64,000 nt of DNA. Source: Proruminimicrobium sp964487915 (lineage in GTDB: Bacteria > Elusimicrobiota > Endomicrobiia > Endomicrobiales > Endomicrobiaceae). The stretch is from assembly GCA_964487915.1 (NCBI GenBank), contig CAZASN010000002.1, positions 372,001-436,000 of the forward strand. The letters run 5' to 3'. Position numbers and translations under genes: made by a program. Shown in pieces: positions 24,503-33,255 of the stretch; positions within the stretch are counted from its first letter, which is position 1, and each line of letters starts with the position of its first letter. The notes beneath the pieces are model-generated. The model was not told the DNA's origin and did no database searches. It worked only from the letters and a program-made list of their open reading frames with translations.

Positions 24503-26098
24503 TTATCCGAGTATCTTTTTAAGATCCTGTTCCGGAGTGCTTATAGGAGTTATGTTGAATTTTTCAACAAGAACTTTCAGCACGTTCGGCGAAACAAAAG
24601 CAGGAAGAGTAGGCCCCAGATAAATATTTTTTATGCCAAGATGCAAAAGGGTAAGAAGAATACATACAGCTTTTTGTTCATACCATGATAATACAAGAGA
24701 TAAAGGCAGTTCGTTTACGGAACATTTAAAAGCTTCCGCCAAAGCTACTGCGACTTTAATTGCGCTGTAGGCATCGTTACACTGGCCCATATCCAGTATT
24801 CTCGGAAAATCGCCTATTTTACCAAGATCAAGGTCGTTAAATCTGTATTTTCCGCAGGCAAGCGTAAGTATAAGCGTATCTTTCGGAGTCTGTTTTACAA
24901 ATTCCGTATAATAATTTCTTCCCGGTTTTGCTCCGTCGCATCCGCCGACCAAAAAGAAATGTTTTACGGCTCCGGCTTTTACAGCTTCTATTATTTTGCC
25001 GGCAACTGAAAGAACGGTCCCGTGTCCGAAACCCGTAGTAACTTCTTTTCCGCCGTTGATACCGGTCATAACAGTATCTTCTTTATATCCGCCAAGTTCA
25101 AGCGCTTTTTTTATGACAGGCGTAAAATCTTTATTTTCACCTATGTGCGAAGTTCCCGGATATGAAACAACTTCAGTCGTAAAAACTCTGTCGGAATAAG
25201 TTTCTTTAGGAGGCATCAAGCAGTTTGTTGTAAAAAGAACCGCGCCAGGTATATTGTCAAATTCTTTTTTCTGGTTCTGCCATGCAGTTCCAAAATTGCC
25301 TTTAAGATGTGAATAAGCTTTTAATTTCGGATAAGCATGAGCAGGAAGCATTTCTCCGTGCGTATAAATATTTATTCCTTTTCCTTTTGTCTGTTCCAAA
25401 AGAATATGAAGATCTTTTAAATCGTGGCCTGTAACTACAATGAAAGGGCCTTTTTCTATCGTAAGAGGAACAGTTGTAGGAACTGGCGTTCCGTATGTCG
25501 CCGTATTTGCCTTATCCAAAAGCTCCATGCATTTTAAATTGATTTTTCCGACTTCAAAAACTACGGGAAGCAGTTCATCGCCGGTTTCATAATTTGCAAG
25601 TGCCGAAAGCGCTTTATAAAAATAAGAGTTTATTTCGTCATCGCTATATCCGAGCACCATTGCATGATAAGCATAAGCGCCTACGCCTTTAAGTCCGAAA
25701 AGAATAAGAGACTTAAGAGAACGGATATCTTCGTTCGGGTTGTCCCATACTTCTTTTTTGATATCAAAGTTCATATCGCTTGAACATCCGCATCCGCATG
25801 CCGAACAGCCTGAAGAAAGTTTTTCTTTTTCAAATTTTGCTTCTGCTATAAGTTTTTTTATAGTTGCTTCGTTAAAGTTTACGTTTGTAATAGTTGTAAA
25901 AAGGCCTGAAATCATAACTTTATCGGCTGATTTGCCCGGTTTTTTACCTTCAGCCGCGACGGCAAGCTCTACTAAAGCCTGAGTAAGTTCATCCTGAATA
26001 TTTGCGACGGTTGCCGGTTTTCCGCATACGCCGGCCTGACCTTTACATCCTACGGATCCTGCAGTTTGTTCACATTGAAAACAAAACATCTGATTCAT
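24503..26098 (-). CDS. hcp: Hydroxylamine reductase / hybrid cluster protein
   Basis: A 531-aa cytoplasmic Fe-S protein. Family members reduce hydroxylamine to ammonia in vitro and reduce NO to N2O in vivo, a nitrosative stress defence. The N-terminal cubane-cluster cysteines are in MFCFQCEQTAGSVGCKGQAG followed by VCGK (C-x2-C-x8-C-x6-C). Hybrid-cluster ligands appear in the C-terminal half: FTTNCLMPP, LVGGCDGAKPGRNYY, TLACGKYRFN and LSWYEQKAV. A ferredoxin-type partner precedes it by 1 bp, and a Crp/Fnr regulator is divergent, matching the common hcp-redox partner arrangement. A strong terminator follows. Confidence 0.96.
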   Translation of the reverse strand: MNQMFCFQCEQTAGSVGCKGQAGVCGKPATVANIQDELTQALVELAVAAEGKKPGKSADKVMISGLFTTITNVNFNEATIKKLIAEAKFEKEKLSSGCSACGCGCSSDMNFDIKKEVWDNPNEDIRSLKSLILFGLKGVGAYAYHAMVLGYSDDEINSYFYKALSALANYETGDELLPVVFEVGKINLKCMELLDKANTATYGTPVPTTVPLTIEKGPFIVVTGHDLKDLHILLEQTKGKGINIYTHGEMLPAHAYPKLKAYSHLKGNFGTAWQNQKKEFDNIPGAVLFTTNCLMPPKETYSDRVFTTEVVSYPGTSHIGENKDFTPVIKKALELGGYKEDTVMTGINGGKEVTTGFGHGTVLSVAGKIIEAVKAGAVKHFFLVGGCDGAKPGRNYYTEFVKQTPKDTLILTLACGKYRFNDLDLGKIGDFPRILDMGQCNDAYSAIKVAVALAEAFKCSVNELPLSLVLSWYEQKAVCILLTLLHLGIKNIYLGPTLPAFVSPNVLKVLVEKFNITPISTPEQDLKKILG

Positions 26099-26099
26099 T

Positions 26100-26783
26100 T
26101 TAAAATCCTCCGTTTAATATTTTTTCGTCTGTTGAAATTGTAACAACCTGCCATGGAATAAATTTTCCGCTGTTTTGCAGAGCTGTTTTTGCCGCAAATT
26201 CTATTCCTCCGCAGCATGGCACTTCCATACGGACTATTGTAAGACTCTTAACGTTATTATTAGCCAAAATATCCGTAAGTTTTTCGGTATAATCGCCATC
26301 GTCCAGTTTCGGACATCCTATTACTACCGCTTTATTTTTTCTGAATTGTTCGTGAAATTGGGCGTAGGTAAAAGCGGCGCAGTCGGCCGCGACTACAAGA
26401 TCCGTTCCGTTAAAAAACGGAGCTGAAACAGGCACAAGTTTAATTTGTACAGGCCACTGGTAAAAATCTTTTTCGTTTTCTTTTGATTTTTTAAAAACCG
26501 GAGCGCTTCCGGGACAGCCGCACGGCTGTTTTTCTTTTTTTTGTTTTTCCGATTTGTTTTTTATGACGGCTTCTTCGTTATAAGCTGCGGCTTCTCGTTC
26601 GACAAAAGATATTGCTCCCGTCGGGCATGCCGGCAGACAGTCTCCCAATCCGTCGCAGTAATCATCGCGCATTAACTGCGCTTTTCCGTCAACCATTCCT
26701 ATTGCGCCTTCATGGCAGGCTTGGACGCATAATCCACAGCCGTTGCATTTGGACCGATCGATTTTAATGATTTTTCTTATCAT
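26100..26783 (-). CDS. 4Fe-4S ferredoxin-type protein, partner of Hcp
   Basis: 227 aa. The N-terminal two-cluster ferredoxin module (about 1-65) has CNGCGLCVQACHEGAI and CDGLGDCLPACPTGAI; the second motif has a longer first spacing. A Lys-rich linker with CGCPG follows, then an alpha/beta domain (about 110-227) with CPKLDDGDY and VPCCGGIEFAAK, whose cysteines may hold another cluster. Proteins of this type sit beside hcp in many anaerobes and probably deliver electrons to it. The ribosome site AGGAGG is strong. It is the first gene of the operon from the palindrome-controlled promoter. Confidence 0.85.
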   Translation of the reverse strand: MIRKIIKIDRSKCNGCGLCVQACHEGAIGMVDGKAQLMRDDYCDGLGDCLPACPTGAISFVEREAAAYNEEAVIKNKSEKQKKEKQPCGCPGSAPVFKKSKENEKDFYQWPVQIKLVPVSAPFFNGTDLVVAADCAAFTYAQFHEQFRKNKAVVIGCPKLDDGDYTEKLTDILANNNVKSLTIVRMEVPCCGGIEFAAKTALQNSGKFIPWQVVTISTDEKILNGGF

Positions 26784-26849
26784 TTTATACCTCCTATATT
26801 ACAATATATCTAATCCGTTTTACATCCGCTTTCTTGCTTTTGCGTAATA

Positions 26850-26855
26850 ATTATA
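26850..26855 (-). promoter_or_regulatory. -10 box of the ferredoxin-hcp operon
   Basis: A leftward TATAAT; the predicted start near 26843 gives a leader of about 60 nt. No -35 match lies 17 bp upstream; instead the palindrome at 26875-26894 is centred about 41.5 bp before the start, the position of a class II Crp/Fnr activator. Confidence 0.6.
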
Positions 26856-26874
26856 ATAAAATCACTTCTGCAAG

Positions 26875-26894
26875 TATGTTGTTTTTACAACATA
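26875..26894. promoter_or_regulatory. Perfect palindrome, probable Crp/Fnr-family operator
   Basis: TATGTTGT-N4-ACAACATA, an 8-4-8 perfect inverted repeat in the hcp/regulator divergent region. The GTTGT-N4-ACAAC core has the same 5-4-5 geometry as the Fnr box TTGAT-N4-ATCAA. It lies just upstream of the regulator's own gene, so activation of hcp and autoregulation are both plausible. Confidence 0.75.
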
Positions 26895-26912
26895 ATATAA
26901 AGGGATGAATTT

Positions 26913-27584
26913 ATGAAAGAATACATTGAAATATTAAAAAAAGTGCCGCTTTTCAACAGAATCAAAGATAGTGAATTGTCTGCCATACTGTCATGCCTTT
27001 CGGCAAGAGAGTTTTCTTATAAAAAAGACGATTATATCTGGAATATCGACGATAAAATTACCGAGGTCGGAATAGTTTTATCGGGAAGCGTAAACATAAT
27101 AAAAGAGGATTACTGGGGAAACCGTTCCATAATATCAAAAGCCGAAAGCGGAAAAGTATTTGGAGAGGCTTTTTCCTGCTCCGAGACTTCAAAGCTGCCT
27201 ATAAGTGTTGTAGCATGTGAAAATACAAAGATCCTTTTTGTAAATTACAAAAAAATTATAACGGTCTGTTCAAGCAGCTGTAAGTTTCATTCTTATCTTA
27301 TAGACAATATGGTAAAAATTCTTGCAAATAATAATTTGAAACTTTTGCGTAAAATGGAACATCTTGTAAAAAGAAACACGCGCGAAAAAATTCTTTCCTT
27401 TTTGTCGGAACAGGCCGAACAGGCAAAAAATGATTCTTTTGAAATTCCTTTTGACAGACAGGAGCTTGCAGATTATTTGTGCGTAGACAGAAGCGCAATG
27501 TCAAACGAGCTGTCAAAACTTAAAGACGAGAAAATACTGGAATTTCATAAAAATAAATTTACTTTATTGTCAGACAAAAAATAA
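26913..27584 (+). CDS. Crp/Fnr-family transcriptional regulator (HcpR-like by context)
   Basis: 223 aa. An N-terminal cyclic-nucleotide-binding-type beta-barrel (about 1-120; VGIVLSGSVNIIKEDYWGNR, GKVFGEAF) is followed by a dimerisation helix and a C-terminal winged HTH (about 150-215; IPFDRQELADYLCVDRSAMSNELSKLKDEKIL). The N-terminal Cys set of Fnr is absent, arguing against an Fnr-type Fe-S sensor. Divergence from ferredoxin-hcp and the shared palindrome suggest an NO or redox sensor controlling hcp, perhaps using heme as proposed for HcpR proteins. AAGGGA provides the ribosome site. Confidence 0.88.
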   Translation: MKEYIEILKKVPLFNRIKDSELSAILSCLSAREFSYKKDDYIWNIDDKITEVGIVLSGSVNIIKEDYWGNRSIISKAESGKVFGEAFSCSETSKLPISVVACENTKILFVNYKKIITVCSSSCKFHSYLIDNMVKILANNNLKLLRKMEHLVKRNTREKILSFLSEQAEQAKNDSFEIPFDRQELADYLCVDRSAMSNELSKLKDEKILEFHKNKFTLLSDKK

Positions 27585-27649
27585 CAGAAACAAAAATCTC
27601 CGTTATAAAAAACTTTATACTATTTAATTATTTTGCTTTAATATCTGCC

Positions 27650-29050
27650 ATGTTTCCAAAAATTATTAAAAAACTTATCAAAAGATACAAATGCCGCGCC
27701 GGATACGGAGAATTTCTTAATATAGCGATTCCTCTTATTATATCTACGGGGCTGACGTCCGTTCAGCAGTTTATAAACAGAATGTTTTTGTCGTGGCATT
27801 CTCAGGTTGAGCTTGCGGCGTCTCTTCCGGCAGGTCTTTTAAATTTTACGATAATGGGTTTATTTATAGGGACTATAAGCTACGTTGACGTTTTTGTCGC
27901 CCAATATTACGGGAAAGAAGATTATTCAAAAATAGGTCCGGCGGTATGGCAGGCAGTTTATATGTCTTTTATAGGAGCGTTTTTTCTTTTTATTCTTTCT
28001 TTTTTCTCAGGCGGTATATTTGCTCTTATAGGACATGATCCTGAAATAATGAAACATGAAATAATTTATTTTCAGCTTTTATGTTACGGAGCTTTTCCGG
28101 TAATAGCGTCAACGGCTTTTGCAGGTTTTTACGCAGGGCAGGGCAAAACGAAAGTGATAGTGCTCGTAAATATTGCGGCAATATTTTTTAACGTGATTTT
28201 TGATTATATATTTATATTCGGGAAATTCGGATTTCCGTCAATGGGGATAAAGGGAGCCGGCATCGCTACCATTATTTCATCTTTTATTATGCTGTTTATA
28301 TATACATTTCTGATACTTAGAAAAAATAATGCAATGCTTTTTAATACAAAAATATTCAATCTTGATTTTGAATTTATGAACAGGCTTTTTAAATACGGAT
28401 TTGCCAACGGAGTCCAGCTTTTCTTTGATATATTCGGATGGACTTTTTTTATATTTATGATAGGCAAAATAGGAATAACTGCTCTTACGGCCACTACCAT
28501 TCTTATCAATATCAATATGCTTGTTTTTATGCCTCTTATAGGACTTGGCATAACGACCGCGATTATGGTCGGGCAGAATCTCGGCAGAAACAATGTTTTT
28601 CTTGCCGAGCGCAGCGTTTATTCAGGTTTTCATATAGCTTTGATTCACAGCTGTCTTGTTATTTTAATGTACGTTTTTTTCATGGATTATCTAGTATATT
28701 TTTTCGTTGAAGGCTATGCAGGAACTGTTATAGCGGAATTGAAACCCGTAATAAACAATCTTCTGATATTTCTTATAATATATGCTTTTTGCGATCCCGT
28801 CTGTTTTATTTTTTCGTTTGCGATAAAAGGGGCAGGCGATACGGCGTTTGTAATGAAAACGCTTATTTTATCGGCGCTCGGAATAGTTGTAATTCCGTTA
28901 TATCTTTTAAATTCAGTATTTAATATACATAACGTTTATCTCTATTGGAGCATAATGCTTTCATACAGCGTTACGATAACCGTAATTTTTGTTTTAAGAT
29001 ATTACGGCGGAAAATGGAAAAACATGCGCGTTATAGAAATGAATCAGTAA
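27650..29050 (+). CDS. MATE-family multidrug/organic cation efflux protein
   Basis: A 466-aa integral membrane antiporter of the NorM/DinF class with 12 predicted helices, exporting drugs or metabolites in exchange for Na+ or H+. The first half begins GYGEFLNIAIPLIISTGLTSVQQFINRMFLS; a second, internally repeated half begins near FKYGFANGVQLFFDIFGWTF. LGLGITTAIMVGQNLGRNN-like text (LIGLGITTAIMVGQNLGRN) is the typical loop motif. It follows the Crp-like gene by 65 bp; no Shine-Dalgarno is visible before the ATG. Substrate unknown. Confidence 0.9.
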   Translation: MFPKIIKKLIKRYKCRAGYGEFLNIAIPLIISTGLTSVQQFINRMFLSWHSQVELAASLPAGLLNFTIMGLFIGTISYVDVFVAQYYGKEDYSKIGPAVWQAVYMSFIGAFFLFILSFFSGGIFALIGHDPEIMKHEIIYFQLLCYGAFPVIASTAFAGFYAGQGKTKVIVLVNIAAIFFNVIFDYIFIFGKFGFPSMGIKGAGIATIISSFIMLFIYTFLILRKNNAMLFNTKIFNLDFEFMNRLFKYGFANGVQLFFDIFGWTFFIFMIGKIGITALTATTILININMLVFMPLIGLGITTAIMVGQNLGRNNVFLAERSVYSGFHIALIHSCLVILMYVFFMDYLVYFFVEGYAGTVIAELKPVINNLLIFLIIYAFCDPVCFIFSFAIKGAGDTAFVMKTLILSALGIVVIPLYLLNSVFNIHNVYLYWSIMLSYSVTITVIFVLRYYGGKWKNMRVIEMNQ

Positions 29051-29523
29051 AGATGTTTTTTATTGAAATGGTTTGCGGCAGCAAATAAACATAACGTATA
29101 TAAAAAGTCAAAAGCGGCAGCCGATAAGATATAAAAAGTTATCTGCGATTTTATGCCGAAAATAATCAGCGATAAGATTAAAATAATTTCAAAACAAAAC
29201 GAGACTGAGTTTAAGTTGAAGTTAATTTTCTTATTAAAAATAATCAGAAAAACAATCCATATTAAAACAGCCGATATAAAAATAATAAATTCAATTTCGG
29301 GCATTTTTGCCAAAAGCGCGGAATTTTCATAAAAAACAAAAAAAGCCGTTACGGCAAGCAGATATTGTTTTAAAAATTTAAAAGCTTTCGGATATTCAAA
29401 ATATTTTGATTTTATATTTGAAATTATAAAAAAAACAAGATAAAACCATACGAGTCCTTTTATAAAAAAAAGATATGAGTCCGTATCTAAAGCCGTGTTT
29501 TTTAAAATAAAAGAGGCGGCCAT
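29044..29523 (-). CDS. Hypothetical integral membrane protein
   Basis: 159 aa with about five hydrophobic segments (about 17-37, 52-68, 75-95, 107-120, 128-150) separated by short Lys/Asn-rich loops. I recognise no family or catalytic motif. It overlaps the MATE gene end by 7 bp tail-to-tail and follows the DGC-domain gene by 49 bp on the same strand, so it is probably co-transcribed with that gene. No clear ribosome site before its ATG. Confidence 0.6.
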   Translation of the reverse strand: MAASFILKNTALDTDSYLFFIKGLVWFYLVFFIISNIKSKYFEYPKAFKFLKQYLLAVTAFFVFYENSALLAKMPEIEFIIFISAVLIWIVFLIIFNKKINFNLNSVSFCFEIILILSLIIFGIKSQITFYILSAAAFDFLYTLCLFAAANHFNKKHLY

Positions 29524-29572
29524 GACCGGAATAAGCGGCAGTGAAAGGGAATTTTTTAAAAGAAAAAATAAA

Positions 29573-29908
29573 TTATAAATTTTCTTTTATCCTTTTTATC
29601 AAATCTTCCAAAATTTCTTGGCTGACAGGAGTTTTCCCTTTGATTACGCCAAGGTCAGTTAAAACTATCGATTTCGGATTGACGCCTTTTGATTCAAGCG
29701 CTTTTTTCGCGCAGCATACTTTGCATCCGTCAAGCGCGATACTTTCCGAGATTTTTGCGTTATTTACCGTCGCGCCTATTTCGACCGATAATTTTGCAAT
29801 CGATTCCATATCGGAAAAACCTGATTCTTTAAGTTTTTTTGAAATTTCATAAGTGAGCATTCCGGCATTTGACCCGCATGCGCACGGGAAAAAAAGTTTT
29901 TGTTTCAT
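29573..29908 (-). CDS. DGC-domain putative zinc-binding protein
   Basis: 111 aa. Cysteine motifs FFPCACGSNAGMLTYEISKKL at the N-terminus and ALDGCKVCCAKKALESKG in the middle match the DGC domain (named for Asp-Gly-Cys), thought to bind zinc; function not established. I used ATG 29908 because GGGAGG lies 4 nt upstream; an in-frame ATG 12 nt earlier would overlap that site. It is the first gene of a two-gene leftward unit with the small membrane protein. Confidence 0.78.
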   Translation of the reverse strand: MKQKLFFPCACGSNAGMLTYEISKKLKESGFSDMESIAKLSVEIGATVNNAKISESIALDGCKVCCAKKALESKGVNPKSIVLTDLGVIKGKTPVSQEILEDLIKRIKENL

Positions 29909-29974
29909 TTGTCCTCCCAAGTACTTACAGCAGCAAAATATTATACTAACTGACGGGCATTGTCAATACCGTAT

Positions 29975-30003
29975 TTGAAGAAATCATTGGAATTTGATAT
30001 ATT
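29975..30003 (+). promoter_or_regulatory. Promoter of the glmS operon
   Basis: TTGAAG (29975-29980), a 17-bp spacer and TATATT (29998-30003). The predicted start near 30010 leaves a leader of about 32 nt containing AAGGTG before glmS. The leader is far too short for a glmS ribozyme. Confidence 0.6.
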
Positions 30004-30041
30004 TTCATGGTAAATTAAATTTGTGCTAAGAAGGTGTTTTT

Positions 30042-31868
30042 ATGTGCGGAATAGTCGGATACATCGGTTCAAAAAATTCTGCTGAAGTCATATATAACGG
30101 TCTTGAAAAACTAGAATACCGCGGATATGATTCTGCAGGTATTGCGGTAATATCAAAAAATGAAATACTTACAAGAAGAAGCGTCGGTAAATTAAAAAAT
30201 CTAAAAGCAAATCTTGAAACCAATCCTATTTCCGGAAATAACGGAATAGGCCATACGAGATGGGCTACGCACGGAAAACCCTGCGAAGAAAACGCCCATC
30301 CGCATACCGACTGCAGCGGGAAAATAGTTGTTGTTCATAACGGGATAATAGAAAACTACGTCTCAATAAAAAAACAGCTTATTTCCGAAGGACATATTTT
30401 TAAATCCGAAACAGATACGGAAGTAATAGCCCACTTAATAGAAAAATATTATAAAAAAGACGTTTTGGAAGCTGTTAAATCGGCTTTGAAAGAAGTCCGA
30501 GGAGCTTATGCCCTTGCCGTTATATGCGCCGATGAGCCGGAAAGACTTATTGTCGCGCGTTACGATGCGCCTCTTGTAGTTGCAAAAGGTAAAGACGAAA
30601 ATTATATAGCGTCGGACGTATCGGCTCTTTTAAATTACGCCAGAGATTTCATTTTTCTTGAAAACGGAGATATCTGCGAAATAAAAAAAGATTCAATAAA
30701 AATATTTAACGGCGGCAAAGAAGTAAAAAGAGAAACGCAGAAAATATTATGGAACGCGGTACAGGCCGAAAAAGCCGGATATAAGCATTTTATGCTTAAA
30801 GAAATTTATGAGCAGCCTCAGACTATTTTGGATACTTTCAGAGGCAGACTTTCTTCGGAACAAAATACGGTTCTTCTTGACGGAATAAATATTACCAAAG
30901 ATTACTTAAAAGGAATTTCAAAAATATATATCATAGCATGCGGAACTTCTTATCATGCCGGGCTTACGGCAAAATTTGTTTTGGAAAGCCTTGCGATGAT
31001 ACCGACAGAAGTGGATATTGCTTCCGAATTCAGATACAGAGATCATGTAATAAACGAAAAAACGCTTGTAATATTCATATCGCAATCGGGAGAAACGGCT
31101 GATACGCTTGCAGCATTAAGGCTTGCAAAGCAGAGAGGTTCAAAAACTCTTGCAATATGTAACGTAGTAGGTTCAAGCATAAGCAGAGAAGCCGATAACG
31201 TTTTATATACGCACTGCGGACCAGAAATAGGAGTTGCTTCAACAAAAGCTTTTACGGGCCAGCTGACGGTTTTATACTTAATTGCTCTTGATTTTGCGAC
31301 TAAACTTGATACGATTTCAAAAGAGAAACTTGAAACTCTCGTAAAACATTTGTGGGACCTGCCTGTAAAAGTTACGGAATGTCTCAAACAGGCCGGCGCT
31401 ATAGAAAAAATAGCAAAAGAATTTCACGCAAAAAAACAATTTATATATCTTGCAAGAAATTTGAATTATCCGATAGCCCTTGAGGGCGCTTTGAAATTAA
31501 AAGAGATTTCTTATATTTATGCCGAAGGTTATGCCGCAGGCGAAATGAAACACGGGCCTATCGCTTTGATAGACGAGACAATGCCGGTGATGGTTATAGC
31601 TACAAAGAGCAAAATTTACGAAAAAGTTTTAAGCAATATTGAAGAAGCAAAAGCAAGAGGCGCAAAAATAATAGCGATTGTAAACGCCGATGATAAAGAA
31701 ATCGCAAAAAAAGCGGATTACAGAATAGAAGTTCCGGAGACTGATGAAATTTTTTCTCCGGTCGTGAATGTGATTCCTTTGCAGCTTTTTGCTTATTATG
31801 TTTCAACAATGCGCGGCTGCGACGTTGACCAGCCGAGAAATCTTGCAAAGTCGGTAACGGTAGAATGA
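30042..31868 (+). CDS. glmS: Glutamine--fructose-6-phosphate aminotransferase (isomerizing)
   Basis: Makes glucosamine-6-phosphate, the first step to UDP-GlcNAc for peptidoglycan and LPS. 608 aa. The N-terminal class II glutaminase starts at the nucleophile Cys (MCGIVGYIGSKNSAEVIYNG, LEYRGYDSAGIAV, TRWATHGKP). Two SIS isomerase domains follow (IIACGTSYHAGLTAKFVLE, ISQSGETADTLAALRLAK), and it ends in the conserved DQPRNLAKSVTVE. It overlaps hisH by 4 nt and leads the glmS-hisH-hisF-SGNH-SGNH unit. Confidence 0.97.
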   Translation: MCGIVGYIGSKNSAEVIYNGLEKLEYRGYDSAGIAVISKNEILTRRSVGKLKNLKANLETNPISGNNGIGHTRWATHGKPCEENAHPHTDCSGKIVVVHNGIIENYVSIKKQLISEGHIFKSETDTEVIAHLIEKYYKKDVLEAVKSALKEVRGAYALAVICADEPERLIVARYDAPLVVAKGKDENYIASDVSALLNYARDFIFLENGDICEIKKDSIKIFNGGKEVKRETQKILWNAVQAEKAGYKHFMLKEIYEQPQTILDTFRGRLSSEQNTVLLDGINITKDYLKGISKIYIIACGTSYHAGLTAKFVLESLAMIPTEVDIASEFRYRDHVINEKTLVIFISQSGETADTLAALRLAKQRGSKTLAICNVVGSSISREADNVLYTHCGPEIGVASTKAFTGQLTVLYLIALDFATKLDTISKEKLETLVKHLWDLPVKVTECLKQAGAIEKIAKEFHAKKQFIYLARNLNYPIALEGALKLKEISYIYAEGYAAGEMKHGPIALIDETMPVMVIATKSKIYEKVLSNIEEAKARGAKIIAIVNADDKEIAKKADYRIEVPETDEIFSPVVNVIPLQLFAYYVSTMRGCDVDQPRNLAKSVTVE

Positions 31869-32518
31869 ATCCTAAAATAGCCATAATAGATTACGGTATG
31901 GGCAATTTAAGAAGCGTTTCCAAAGCGCTTGAGCTTTGCGGCGCCGATGTTGAAATAATAACTGAAGCAAAACAGCTTGAAAATTATAATGCGGTTGTTC
32001 TGCCTGGGGTAGGATCTTTTGCTCCGGCGATCGAAATATTAAAAGAAAAAAAATTCGATAAAGCAATTAAAAAACATATAGATGCAGGGAAAATGTTTCT
32101 TGGGATTTGTCTGGGTTTTCAGCTTTTATTTACCAAAAGCTATGAAGAAGGCGAACATAAAGGGCTTGATATAATAAAAGGAACGGTTAAAAAATTCAAA
32201 TCTTCAAAAGCAAAAAAACTGATAATTCCGCATATGTGCTGGAACCGTGTTAAAATAACAAAAAATCCGTATTCAAAAGATATGTACGGCAAAATAAAAA
32301 ACGAAACGTACTTTTATTTTGTGCATTCGTATTACTGTTGTCCCGATGATAAAAAAGTTATAGCGACTTATACTGATTACGGTTTGAATTTCTGTTCTTC
32401 TGTAGCGGTAAAAAATATATGGGCATGTCAGTTTCATCCGGAAAAGAGTTCAACGGACGGGCTTATGCTTCTTAAAAATTTTGTTAAAAAGGTTAAATCA
32501 AATGTCATCGGCAATTAG
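31865..32518 (+). CDS. hisH: Imidazole glycerol phosphate synthase, glutaminase subunit
   Basis: A class I glutamine amidotransferase, 217 aa, supplying ammonia to HisF in histidine biosynthesis. IDYGMGNLRSVSKALE at the N-terminus, the nucleophile Cys in FLGICLGFQLLF, and the His-Glu pair in CQFHPEKSSTDG. Adjacent hisF makes the pair. The remaining his genes are not in this window. HisH/HisF paralogues also occur in surface amidino-sugar pathways (with PseA/WbpG-type PP-loop enzymes), so a role outside histidine synthesis cannot be excluded. Confidence 0.92.
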   Translation: MNPKIAIIDYGMGNLRSVSKALELCGADVEIITEAKQLENYNAVVLPGVGSFAPAIEILKEKKFDKAIKKHIDAGKMFLGICLGFQLLFTKSYEEGEHKGLDIIKGTVKKFKSSKAKKLIIPHMCWNRVKITKNPYSKDMYGKIKNETYFYFVHSYYCCPDDKKVIATYTDYGLNFCSSVAVKNIWACQFHPEKSSTDGLMLLKNFVKKVKSNVIGN

Positions 32519-33254
32519 AGTAATACCGTGTCTTGACGTTAATGCGGGAAGAGTGGTTAAAGGAACCAACTTCATAGACTTGCGCGACGCCGGAGACCCG
32601 GTAGAAATAGCCAAAAGATACAATAAAGAAGGGGCTGACGAACTTGTTTTTTTGGATATAACGGCTTCTTCCGATAAACGTGATATTACGTTTGAAGTAG
32701 TCAGACAGACTGCAGAACAGGTTTTTATACCGCTTACGGTAGGCGGCGGAATAAGAACGGTTGACGATATGAGAAAACTTTTAAAAGCCGGCGCAGATAA
32801 AATATCGATAAATACTTCGGCTGTTGAAAATCCGCAGTTGATATCAAGCGGAAGCAAAAAATTCGGAAGCCAGTGCATAGTAGTAGCCATAGACGCAAAA
32901 AGAGACGGCAAAAGTTGGTCTGTTTATACGCACGGCGGAAGAACTAAAAAAAATCTTGACGTTATAGAATGGGCAAAAATAGTAGTAAAACTGGGAGCGG
33001 GAGAAATACTTCTTACAAGTATGGACAGAGACGGAACAAAAGACGGATATGATTTGGAACTGATGCAAAAAGTTACAAATGCCGTTAATGTGCCTGTTAT
33101 AGCTTCCGGCGGCGCGGGTAAAAAAGAACATTTTGTCGACGTATGCAATAAAGGAGCATCGGCGGTGCTTGCCGCCTCTCTTTTCCATTTCAAAGAACTT
33201 TCAATCTCAGATTTAAAAAAATACATGAGAAAAAATAATATTGAAGTAAGATAG
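32502..33254 (+). CDS. hisF: Imidazole glycerol phosphate synthase, cyclase subunit
   Basis: A TIM-barrel cyclase, about 250 aa, using ammonia from HisH to form imidazole glycerol phosphate and AICAR. Catalytic Asp residues are in IPCLDVNAGRVVKG and VVAIDAKRDG; phosphate-binding loops are LTVGGGIRTVDD and VIASGGAGKKEHF. Canonical over its length, which favours genuine histidine biosynthesis. Start ATG 32502 overlaps the hisH end by 17 nt; an upstream in-frame ATG at 32481 is less likely. Confidence 0.94.
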   Translation: MSSAIRVIPCLDVNAGRVVKGTNFIDLRDAGDPVEIAKRYNKEGADELVFLDITASSDKRDITFEVVRQTAEQVFIPLTVGGGIRTVDDMRKLLKAGADKISINTSAVENPQLISSGSKKFGSQCIVVAIDAKRDGKSWSVYTHGGRTKKNLDVIEWAKIVVKLGAGEILLTSMDRDGTKDGYDLELMQKVTNAVNVPVIASGGAGKKEHFVDVCNKGASAVLAASLFHFKELSISDLKKYMRKNNIEVR

Positions 33255-33255
33255 A

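Noticed and set aside
24503..26098. hcp as carbon monoxide dehydrogenase
   Set aside because: Hcp and CODH share a fold, but the length, N-terminal MFCFQCEQTAG motif and ferredoxin partner are those of the hybrid cluster protein.
29909..30041. Possible glmS ribozyme upstream of glmS
   Set aside because: A promoter at 29975-30003 leaves only about 32 nt of leader, and no ribozyme core or pseudoknot sequence is visible.
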